The position numbers and the translations under genes were made by a program. From contig NZ_JOEI01000002.1 in assembly GCF_000718095.1 (NCBI RefSeq), positions 310,001-374,000 of the forward strand: a DNA stretch of 64,000 nt. The letters run 5' to 3'. This document shows positions 9,305 to 15,810 of this stretch, one piece after another; the first letter of the stretch is position 1, and every line of letters starts with the position of its first letter. Under the pieces are notes generated by a model. The model saw only the letters and a program-made list of their open reading frames with translations, did no database searches and was not told the origin of the DNA. Origin of the DNA: Streptomyces scopuliridis RB72 (lineage in GTDB: Bacteria; Actinomycetota; Actinomycetes; Streptomycetales; Streptomycetaceae).

Positions 9305-10684
9305 TCAGGAGTTGGGAGCGGCGGTGGCCCCGGGGCCGCCGGCCGCGGGGCCGGCCGGTGACCGGCGTGCGGCTATCAGCGACCGGACCACCCTGTCCGG
9401 ACGGACGACCGACGCCGGCTTGGCCAGCAGATGCTGCACGTCGAGCATGACGCGGTGCGCGGGCACCGACACATGGCTGGCCAGCATGACCTGCCGCACG
9501 TAGCGGTTCATGACGTCCGTGCCGATGCCCTTGGCCCCGACGGTCTCGGGATACATGAAGTCACTGGTCGTCGACATCTGCCACGGTGTGTCGATCACCC
9601 GCGACGCCGCCCGGTAGAACCGGCGCGCCATGGCCGGCGTGGCCGCGCCGTGCCGGTCCAGGCACCGACCGAGTTCCACCGCCTCCAGCGTGGCGACGGT
9701 CATGCCCTGGCCGTACAGCGGGTTGAAGCTGCAGATCGCGTCACCGAGCGCCACGAAGCCCTCGGGGACCTTCTTCAGACGCTCGAACCACCGTCGGCGC
9801 GCCGCCGGGTACACGAAGCGCTCCGCGTTCTCGTCGCTGACCGGCTTGGTCCGGGCGAGCAGATCGGACACGTGCGGGCTGGGCAGGGCGTCGGCGAACG
9901 CGGCGAAGCCCTCGGGGTCCACCGGCGCGTGTGCCCGGTGCCAGCCGCCGAGGGTGACGATCCATCGGTCCCTTTCCACAGCGAAGACCGCGGCGGCCCG
10001 CTTGTCGTCCGGCGGCACCGCGGACATCAGGTAGAGGAGGGCGTCGTCGTGCAACTCGCCGCCGGCGCGGTGCATCACACGAGTGGTGTATCCGACATCG
10101 ATCTTGACGGTGGTGGTCTTCGGCGCCGGGCACCCGAGCCGCCCCAGCCAGCGGTCGGTCCGGCCCGCACTGCGCCCGGTGGCGTCGACGACGAGGGAGG
10201 CACCGAGCCTGCGGCCGTCGTCCAGGTCGACCCCCAGCACCCGGCCGGGCACACCGAACAGTCCACTCACGGCGGTCCGGTCGAGGATATCGACGTTGGG
10301 CAGCGCGGTGACACGTCGCCGGATCGCGTGTTCCAGGTAGGCACGGGTGAGGCTGATGCCGAGCTGGCCGCTCGTGAACCGGGTCCGCAGCGCCCCCATC
10401 TGATGGAACAACAGGTCGCGACCGGGATCGAAGGGCACCGCGCCACCTGCGATCAGTTCGTCGGTGAGACCGGGGAAGAACTCCTCCAGCTTCTGGCGCC
10501 CGCTGATGAGCAGGGCGTGAGCGTGGGGGCTCTGGGGCACTCCCCTCCGGTTGTCCGCGCCCTCGGGGAGGGTGTCCCGGTCGAGCACGGTCACCGATTC
10601 AAATCTGCGGGCGAGAGTGCGGGCTGCGACCAATCCCCCGATCGAGCCTCCAATAATCACTGCGTGTCCGCCGACCACGCCCAC
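9305..10684 (-). CDS. FAD-dependent oxidoreductase, paralogue 1
   Basis: This 459-aa flavoprotein has the N-terminal FAD motif VIIGGSIGGLVAARTLA, then NRRGVPQSPHAHALL and FPGLTDEL, and a late FAD-binding GDAICSFNPLYGQGMTVATLE. These are features of a widespread actinobacterial hydroxylase/oxidase family related to aromatic hydroxylases. It is closely similar along its length to the protein at 51,616-52,986. The GTG start has a GAGGAGGG ribosome site. A strong SARP-type box lies about 85 bp upstream. It may hydroxylate or oxidise the nascent product; the exact substrate is unknown. Confidence 0.85.
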   Translation of the reverse strand: MGVVGGHAVIIGGSIGGLVAARTLARRFESVTVLDRDTLPEGADNRRGVPQSPHAHALLISGRQKLEEFFPGLTDELIAGGAVPFDPGRDLLFHQMGALRTRFTSGQLGISLTRAYLEHAIRRRVTALPNVDILDRTAVSGLFGVPGRVLGVDLDDGRRLGASLVVDATGRSAGRTDRWLGRLGCPAPKTTTVKIDVGYTTRVMHRAGGELHDDALLYLMSAVPPDDKRAAAVFAVERDRWIVTLGGWHRAHAPVDPEGFAAFADALPSPHVSDLLARTKPVSDENAERFVYPAARRRWFERLKKVPEGFVALGDAICSFNPLYGQGMTVATLEAVELGRCLDRHGAATPAMARRFYRAASRVIDTPWQMSTTSDFMYPETVGAKGIGTDVMNRYVRQVMLASHVSVPAHRVMLDVQHLLAKPASVVRPDRVVRSLIAARRSPAGPAAGGPGATAAPNS

Positions 10685-10759
10685 GTGCCCTCCTCAAAAA
10701 GACAGCAACTGCGGTGCGGACCGCACCGTTGTGCCATTGTTGAGGCGGCAGGTCAAATG

Positions 10760-10781
10760 TGTCTTCTCCAGGATTGCTCAA
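10760..10781 (-). promoter_or_regulatory. SARP-type direct repeat before flavoprotein 1
   Basis: On the minus strand the heptamers are TTGAGCA and TGGAGAA, 11 bp apart. It differs at only a few positions from the box before the haloperoxidase-like gene (15460-15481), which makes it one of the two best copies of the motif. Confidence 0.7.
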
Positions 10782-10799
10782 CCCGGCGGAATGAGTCCT

Positions 10800-11537
10800 T
10801 CAGGATGCAAAGAGCTCCGGAAGTGCGGCACCGATAGTGGCACGCTCGGCATCGTAAACACGCGTTTGTGACGGAGATTTCAAAACGAGATCCACCGTGA
10901 TCACAGAGCCCGGCGCGACATAAAAAGGTCCGGCGCTCTCGACCACGATGGGGCGCTTGCCGCCTCCGCATCTCCTCGATACCGCCTGAATGTGCCAGGG
11001 CCCCTCGGGAACGTATTCGATGTTCCAGCCGCCGGTGCCGAACTCGGTACGACAACAGCGCGAAGGACGTTCGTAACGCGCCAGCGGAGGAATCGCTGCC
11101 ACGAAGACGGGCTCATCATCCAACCCGTCACTTCTGTAAACCCTCCCCCGGAACGACCCGTAGGCGAAGGGCGCGTCATCCATCATCCCCGCGGTGAAAT
11201 CGATGGCAGTCTGCCCCAGCTGCGCAAGCCGACGGAATCGGCCGGGCGGGACACCAACACTCTTCGTGAATCGCGTCGTGAAACTCCCCAGGCTGGAATA
11301 TCCCACCTGCACCGATATATCGGCAACCCGGTCCGAAGTGCAGAGGAGCTTTCGCTTCGCGACCTCCTGCCTCACCGCGGAGAGGAAACGAGTCGGCGGA
11401 AGCCCGGTCTCCTGCCGGAAGATCCGCGACATATGGAAAGAGCTCAGTCGCGCCATGTCCGCGAGGGCACAGAGGGATAGATCCTCGTCGTACCGGTCGC
11501 GTATGACTTCGACAACACTCTCGATCTCAGGCCGCAT
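10800..11537 (-). CDS. AraC-family regulator with N-terminal HTH, paralogue 1
   Basis: The 245-aa protein begins with an AraC/XylS double helix-turn-helix (residues about 5-105, including LADMARLSSFHMSRIFRQET, then VADISVQVGYSSLGSFTTRF). A C-terminal domain of about 120 residues follows, with beta-strand-like character (GGWNIEYVPEGPWHIQAV). The HTH comes first, the reverse of the common AraC order. The ATG at 11537 is chosen over an upstream start because the family starts just before the HTH. It is divergent from the ABM gene and paralogous to the regulator at 12,476. Confidence 0.88.
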   Translation of the reverse strand: MRPEIESVVEVIRDRYDEDLSLCALADMARLSSFHMSRIFRQETGLPPTRFLSAVRQEVAKRKLLCTSDRVADISVQVGYSSLGSFTTRFTKSVGVPPGRFRRLAQLGQTAIDFTAGMMDDAPFAYGSFRGRVYRSDGLDDEPVFVAAIPPLARYERPSRCCRTEFGTGGWNIEYVPEGPWHIQAVSRRCGGGKRPIVVESAGPFYVAPGSVITVDLVLKSPSQTRVYDAERATIGAALPELFAS

Positions 11538-11574
11538 CAGGACTCCCCCGTGAGTTGAACGGCGCGCGCCAGGA

Positions 11575-11646
11575 TTGAGCAACCACAACACTTGACTCTT
11601 CAACGTAGTGTACATCTAGAGTACCACATGAGATAGGCACTCTAGA
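11575..11646. promoter_or_regulatory. Divergent promoter/operator between AraC 1 and the ABM gene
   Basis: The region holds a SARP-like half site TTGAGCA (11575-11581) without a good second repeat. A -35-like TTGACT (11592-11597) precedes a -10-like TAGAGT (11617-11622). A perfect inverted repeat, TCTAGAGT (11615-11622) with ACTCTAGA (11639-11646), overlaps the -10 of the plus-strand gene and so looks like an operator. The AraC-type regulator beside it is a candidate binder. Confidence 0.45.
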
Positions 11647-11658
11647 GAGGGACTTAGC

Positions 11659-11949
11659 ATGACGGTTGTCCGCATCACGCGCTTCAGGACCGACCCCGCC
11701 AACGACCAGGCGATGATCGACAAGCGGGCGACGCTGATCGCCGCGGTCCGGGAGTCGTTCCCCGGGCTCACCGAGGCGCGTCTCGGCCGGCTCGGGGATG
11801 GGTCGTGGGTCGATCACTGGTACTGGGAGTCCGCCGCAGCCATGGAGAAGGCCCTCGCCGCCGCTCCGACGATCCCGGAGGCCGGCCCCGCGTTCGCGCT
11901 CACGACCGACTCCACCGCGGAGACGGCCGAGATAGTGGCCGTGGTATAG
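11659..11949 (+). CDS. Antibiotic biosynthesis monooxygenase-like (ABM fold) small protein
   Basis: This 96-aa protein has the size and pattern (VVRITRFRTDPANDQAM near the start, DHWYWESAAAMEKALA later) of dimeric alpha/beta-barrel ABM-family proteins. These include cofactor-free monooxygenases and many proteins of unknown role in natural-product clusters. The ATG has a GAGAGGGA ribosome site. It is a single-gene transcript closed by a strong hairpin at 11975-12038. An oxidative or protective role is plausible but unproven. Confidence 0.75.
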   Translation: MTVVRITRFRTDPANDQAMIDKRATLIAAVRESFPGLTEARLGRLGDGSWVDHWYWESAAAMEKALAAAPTIPEAGPAFALTTDSTAETAEIVAVV

Positions 11950-11974
11950 CAGCGGAGACGCACACCGCTCCTCA

Positions 11975-12038
11975 GGGCCTCTGCCCGCGTTACGGCGATC
12001 CGGATCCGGGTCTCCGCCGACGCGGGCAGAGGCCCTTT
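11975..12038 (+). terminator. Rho-independent terminator after the ABM gene
   Basis: A perfect 16-bp stem (GGGCCTCTGCCCGCGT at 11975-11990, complement at 12020-12035) is followed by TTTT. A second inverted repeat inside the loop may extend the structure. Confidence 0.85.
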
Positions 12039-12223
12039 TCCGTTCTCGGCGCGGAACGGCCACCCACTCGCCGGCTTCATTTCGGAGGCGTCCACTCCGA
12101 TCGGATGATTGCCTCCAAATAAGCGGAGTTGAATCATCCAATTCGCCGGACGATCACCACGATCCTGTCCGATGGAGACATCCCAAAGCGCCCCGGCAGT
12201 CACCGGACGCGCCGTTCGGTGAC

Positions 12224-12270
12224 TTTTTGCGGAACCGCAAAAACGAAGAAGACAGATGCATGTTCTGTCT
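12224..12270. promoter_or_regulatory. Twin palindromes upstream of AraC 2
   Basis: TTTTTGCGG-AA-CCGCAAAAA (12224-12243) is a perfect 9-bp-arm palindrome. Seven bases later AGACAGA-N7-TCTGTCT (12250-12270) is another. They lie about 210-250 bp before the AraC 2 start. They could be operators or an mRNA-leader structure; neither has a T-tract typical of a terminator. Confidence 0.4.
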
Positions 12271-12475
12271 GCAACCCTCTGGGCTACGACATCCGCCACC
12301 ATTGAGCCCGGGGCACACCGGACACCGAGCAGCGAAGGGCAATCCCCACCTGGGCGGCAGACGGCACAACCCCTGAAACACCTGCGATTCACCACACATC
12401 GAACCGCAAATCTACGCGCGACACATCGCGTTACACGGATTTTCCGCAAGCGAAGTATTCCACAGGGGGAGCACG

Positions 12476-13216
12476 ATGGAACACGCAATTCAATGTGCAG
12501 TGCAAACGATACGCGAAAGGTATTCAGAACCGCTCACACTCGATGAGTTAGCCCATACCGCGATGGTGAGCAAGTTCCACTTCCTGCGGACATTCCGGCG
12601 TATCACAGGTGTCACGCCAGGCCGATTCCTGAGCGCTGTAAGGCTTCACGAGGCAAAGATCCTCCTGGTCTCGACCTCACTCAACGTGAGTGACATAGGT
12701 GCGCAGGTCGGATACAGCAGCACGGGCAGCTTCACGCGTCGCTTCAGCGAATCCGTGGGATTCTCGCCGACGCAGTACCGACACAATGCCCTCGGGAACA
12801 CACAGCCGTCCCCGCGCAGGATCTCACTCGCGCCGGACGAGACGCGGCCGGACAGCGATGGATCGATCTCGGGTATCGTGAGAAGCCCGTACAGAACCGA
12901 CTCCGGCATTTACATCGGAGTATTCGAGAGCCCCATCCTGGAGCGGTCTCCGGCCGCGCGCGCGACGATCGCTCACTCGGGCCAGTTCCGCATCACCGGT
13001 GTGCCGCAGGGAAACTGGTATGTGCACGCGGCGGCGCAGGGGCCCCTGCCGGGCAACACGTCGGCGGCACATCCCCTGCTCGCCGGCACGGCGGGCCCCG
13101 TCACCATCGGCCCGGGGACTGATGCGGCGGTCCAGATGACTCTGCGCCCGCTCGGCTGGGCGAACCCGCCCATTCTCTTGGCACTGCCGGTCGAGTGGTC
13201 GGTCCACGCATCCTGA
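12476..13216 (+). CDS. AraC-family regulator with N-terminal HTH, paralogue 2 (TTA codon)
   Basis: This 246-aa paralogue of the regulator at 10,800 has the AraC HTH pair in residues about 5-105 (LDELAHTAMVSKFHFLRTFR, then VSDIGAQVGYSSTGSFTRRF). Its C-terminal domain has beta-strand-like segments (GQFRITGVPQGNWYVHAAA). Leu25 is encoded by TTA (12548-12550), the rare codon read by bldA tRNA, which implies developmental control of translation. The start has a GGGGGAG ribosome site. It is a likely pathway regulator, possibly acting on the palindromes upstream. Confidence 0.88.
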   Translation: MEHAIQCAVQTIRERYSEPLTLDELAHTAMVSKFHFLRTFRRITGVTPGRFLSAVRLHEAKILLVSTSLNVSDIGAQVGYSSTGSFTRRFSESVGFSPTQYRHNALGNTQPSPRRISLAPDETRPDSDGSISGIVRSPYRTDSGIYIGVFESPILERSPAARATIAHSGQFRITGVPQGNWYVHAAAQGPLPGNTSAAHPLLAGTAGPVTIGPGTDAAVQMTLRPLGWANPPILLALPVEWSVHAS

Positions 13217-13258
13217 TCGCGAGGGGACCCGGCGCCCTTCCCACACCCCGTCAGAATG

Positions 13259-13301
13259 ACGGGGGACTGGAGAGCGGGCTCGGCCGCTCTCCAGTCCCCC
13301 G
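13259..13301. terminator. Bidirectional terminator between AraC 2 and DoxX
   Basis: A perfect 19-bp stem (arms 13259-13277 and 13283-13301, ACGGGGGACTGGAGAGCGG and its complement) with a 5-base loop lies between convergent genes, so it can serve both strands. Confidence 0.85.
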
Positions 13302-13309
13302 TCCCTGTT

Positions 13310-13684
13310 TCAGAAGCTGTGGGACCCGAAGCGGCCCCAGACGACGAACACGGCCAGGGCCAGCAGGACGATGTTGACACCGATGGCGGGGTTTTCCTTG
13401 CGCCGGGCGTGGACGACCGCGGCGCCGGCCATCGTGACGGCCAGCCCGGTCGCGGCGAGCGGGACGAGAACCACGGCGATGTCGAGCACCGCCGGCAGCA
13501 CGAGCCCGATGGCGCCGAGCACTTCCACCGCTCCGATCGCCTTCACCGCACCGGACGAGAAGTCCCCGGCCCATGGCATGTTGCCGGCCACGAGTTCGGC
13601 CTTGGGCTTGGAGATCTTCATCAGGCCGACAGCGGCGAACAAGAAGGCCAGAACTCCCGCAACGATCCACAGGGCAACGTTCAT
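13310..13684 (-). CDS. DoxX family membrane protein
   Basis: The 124-aa protein has four predicted membrane helices and the DoxX pattern (VAGVLAFLFAAVGLMKISKPK, then SSGAVKAIGAVEVLGAIGLVLP). DoxX relatives are associated with redox or quinone functions, but this member's role is unknown. ATG 13684 with a GAGGAAA ribosome site is preferred to the longer reading frame. It lies downstream of the haloperoxidase-like gene on the same strand. Confidence 0.85.
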   Translation of the reverse strand: MNVALWIVAGVLAFLFAAVGLMKISKPKAELVAGNMPWAGDFSSGAVKAIGAVEVLGAIGLVLPAVLDIAVVLVPLAATGLAVTMAGAAVVHARRKENPAIGVNIVLLALAVFVVWGRFGSHSF

Positions 13685-13871
13685 AACAGTGGTTTCCTCT
13701 GCTTTCCATGTCTTGATCACGGGTTACGAGTCCCGGCGTCGACAACGCGTGGGGGGACAAGGAGGGTGATCGCCAGCCTATCGGCGGCGACGTCGGTGGG
13801 TGCGTGTTTCTCCTACGCCGTACGGGAGTTGGCGTGAATTCGGGTGCGACCAGCCGACAACCGGTCGGCCG

Positions 13872-15386
13872 TCACACCTCGCCGTCGATGTGAGCGCGGA
13901 CGAAGTCGTGGGCGCGGTCGCCGATCCTGCGCCCCATGTCCCAGGACACCTCGATCGCCGGCATGAAGTGGACGCCGCCCCAGAACCTGCTGAGTCCGCA
14001 CTCGCGTGTCCAGTCGGTCCAGGAGTCCCAGCTCAGCACCGTCTCCTCGGGCGGCGTGACACCCGGTTCCACCAGGGACGAGCCCTTGGCGCGCGGAATG
14101 CGGATCCTGACCTCGTCGGTGCCGAGGAAGCGACGTACCGCCTGCGCCTCCGCCGAGCACAGCGAGGTCGAGCCGGAAGGGTACTCCGGGTGGTCCGGTA
14201 CGCCCAGGTAGCCCCGCCACTGGCCGGCCGGAATCCTGACGGTCCCTTTGCCCGGCCCGCCCCACGCCGTCACCGGCTGGTCTCCGTACACATGGCGGAT
14301 CGCGGTGGCCGGGCGGACCGCGTCGTAGACGTTCTTGTTGTACCAGGCCGCGATGCTGGCGTCGAAGGTGGCGGTATCGGCGACCGCGTGGAGGTGGACC
14401 CATCCGTCCAGGTCCAGATCGGCCTGGTCCGACGCGGAGCCGACGGCGGCGCCGAGGCTCGTGAACTTGTCGTCGAACATCTCGCACTTCATCTTCTGCT
14501 CGTCCGTCAGGCTCGCCGACATGGCGAGCATGCCGTCGACCTGACGCTTGTACGCCCTTCGGTTGTGGTGGTCACTCGCCGTGGGCTTCGCGACGCGGAA
14601 CTCGCTGGGATCCGCGTAGGAGTAGGGACGGACCAGTTTCAGTTGCGGCGTCACGAACTGCTGGACGTGGAAGATCCCGTTTCCCTTGGTGACGACGGCC
14701 GGTTGCCAGCGCGACGGATCACGCAGTTCGTAGGCGGTGTTCACCGGCTGATATCCGGTGTAGTCCGCGAACGGTTGCCGGTTGTACTCCTGCCCGCCGT
14801 GGTCGCCCAGCTGATTCATTCCGTCGTGCATCCGACTCGCGATCACGCCCCGTGCCGCGAGATTTCCTATCCCCACGGGCGTCTCGGTGTTCTCCTGGGC
14901 GTCGTCGGGGTCCAGTCCGACCGATGTCATGGCGTCGCGCCAGACGGTCGAGTACTTCGGCAGCAGAGCCCCGTACATGCGGTAGGTGGCGTACATGAGA
15001 GCGATGTTCCTGTGCTTGTTGGTCGCCCTCTCGCTCGCAGGACGGTGGCCGAGGTTCGAGTGGATGCCGATCGCGGTCGGATGGTACGGGGCGATGGCGT
15101 CGAACCAGGCGTGCGCCACCAGATTCGAGAAGCGGATGATGAGCGAGGCGTCGTTCGGCTCGATCGCGGCCCGCACCGGCCCTCCGGAGACGGGGCCGAA
15201 GACCTCCAGGGGGGCGTTGCCCGTGTCGAAGTCGAAGTGGTGACGGGCGGCTCCGGGCGCGGCCGCGGCCGGCCGCGCCGCGAGGCCCAGCCCGTCGGTC
15301 GCGAGGATGCCGGCGCCTCCGGCAATTCCGAACAGCACCGAACGCCGCGGTGCGCCCTGTCTGAGCGAATCTCTGCGGTGATTCAT
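13872..15386 (-). CDS. Tat-exported vanadium-haloperoxidase-like (PAP2) protein with altered active-site motif
   Basis: The 504-aa protein starts with a twin-arginine signal (APRRSVLFGIAGGAG, then an alanine-rich cleavage region ending near residue 45), so it is probably secreted. It shows vanadate-binding motif 1 (KNVYDAVRP, KxxxxxxRP) and motif 3 (SRFWGGVH, SRxxxGxH). The middle motif reads PSGST where classical enzymes have PSGH, so the usual acid-base histidine is replaced by serine. It may be a haloperoxidase variant or a phosphatase-like or non-halogenating relative. A strong SARP-type box lies about 80-95 bp upstream. ATG 15386 follows GGGGGAG. Confidence 0.8.
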   Translation of the reverse strand: MNHRRDSLRQGAPRRSVLFGIAGGAGILATDGLGLAARPAAAAPGAARHHFDFDTGNAPLEVFGPVSGGPVRAAIEPNDASLIIRFSNLVAHAWFDAIAPYHPTAIGIHSNLGHRPASERATNKHRNIALMYATYRMYGALLPKYSTVWRDAMTSVGLDPDDAQENTETPVGIGNLAARGVIASRMHDGMNQLGDHGGQEYNRQPFADYTGYQPVNTAYELRDPSRWQPAVVTKGNGIFHVQQFVTPQLKLVRPYSYADPSEFRVAKPTASDHHNRRAYKRQVDGMLAMSASLTDEQKMKCEMFDDKFTSLGAAVGSASDQADLDLDGWVHLHAVADTATFDASIAAWYNKNVYDAVRPATAIRHVYGDQPVTAWGGPGKGTVRIPAGQWRGYLGVPDHPEYPSGSTSLCSAEAQAVRRFLGTDEVRIRIPRAKGSSLVEPGVTPPEETVLSWDSWTDWTRECGLSRFWGGVHFMPAIEVSWDMGRRIGDRAHDFVRAHIDGEV

Positions 15387-15806
15387 TTCGACTCCCCCTA
15401 GGATTTGCAATGGATAGCCATCGCGTTGGCACGATGACCCTCACAGGCCGGACTCGGCCTGTCATCTCCTGAATTGCTCAACAGGGGGCCGCACCAGGTG
15501 GCCGCGTCCGTGATTGCCAAGGTGTTTCGGGGCGTTCCGCTTCCGGTTTCGCCGGCGCGGGGAGCCGGCCCGCATGATCGGATGCGATTACGCGGGGACA
15601 TTTCCCGAAGAGCGCCTCGGAATCTCGTCGCCCCAGGTTATGGAATGACTGAAGAAGCCCCGACAACCGATCGGTCCGGCACAAAAGATCACTGCCGGAA
15701 TCCAGCTCTTCCGCCAGGTCGTCCCATCTCCTCCAGCAGCACCCGCCCACCCGCGCCCGGCCCAGGAGACCTGCCACTTGTTGAGAAGAGGGAGACACTA
15801 GAGCTC
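15387..15806. other. Intergenic region between SagB fusion and haloperoxidase-like gene
   Basis: The 420-bp stretch contains the SARP-type box at 15460-15481 and the promoter of the haloperoxidase-like gene. It has lower GC than the flanking genes. One small reading frame (15478-15810) begins with an ATGA overlap to the SagB stop but has weak coding statistics by eye. Confidence 0.6.
15460..15481 (-). promoter_or_regulatory. SARP-type direct repeat before the haloperoxidase-like gene
   Basis: On the minus strand the heptamers are TTGAGCA and AGGAGAT with an 11-bp period. It is nearly identical over all 22 positions to the box at 10760-10781 although the downstream genes are unrelated, which argues for selection on a protein-binding site. 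Confidence 0.7.
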
Positions 15807-15810
15807 TCAT
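15478..15810 (-). CDS. Doubtful small ORF coupled to the SagB fusion gene
   Basis: A 110-aa reading frame starts at an ATG that overlaps the SagB-fusion stop as ATGA. It contains a GGCCWRRW segment and a proline-rich tail ending in cysteine. I recognise no family. Third-position GC is clearly lower than in neighbouring genes, and its end runs into the SARP-type box of the next gene, so it may be chance. The only reason to list it is that the upstream protein has RiPP-type domains, for which a substrate peptide would be expected nearby. Confidence 0.15.
   Translation of the reverse strand: MRALVSPSSQQVAGLLGRARVGGCCWRRWDDLAEELDSGSDLLCRTDRLSGLLQSFHNLGRRDSEALFGKCPRVIASDHAGRLPAPAKPEAERPETPWQSRTRPPGAAPC

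Larger units (their letters stand above)
11950..12475. other. Intergenic region with terminator and AraC 2 upstream palindromes
   Basis: The 526-bp gap contains no convincing gene. It holds the ABM terminator at its left end and then an AT-richer stretch with two perfect short palindromes (12224-12243 and 12250-12270), which may regulate the AraC 2 gene. The GGGGGAG ribosome site of AraC 2 is at the right end. Confidence 0.6.

Noticed and set aside
11575..11596. Full SARP box before the ABM gene
   Set aside because: Only the first heptamer TTGAGCA is present. The position 11 bp later does not match, so it is reported only as a half site.
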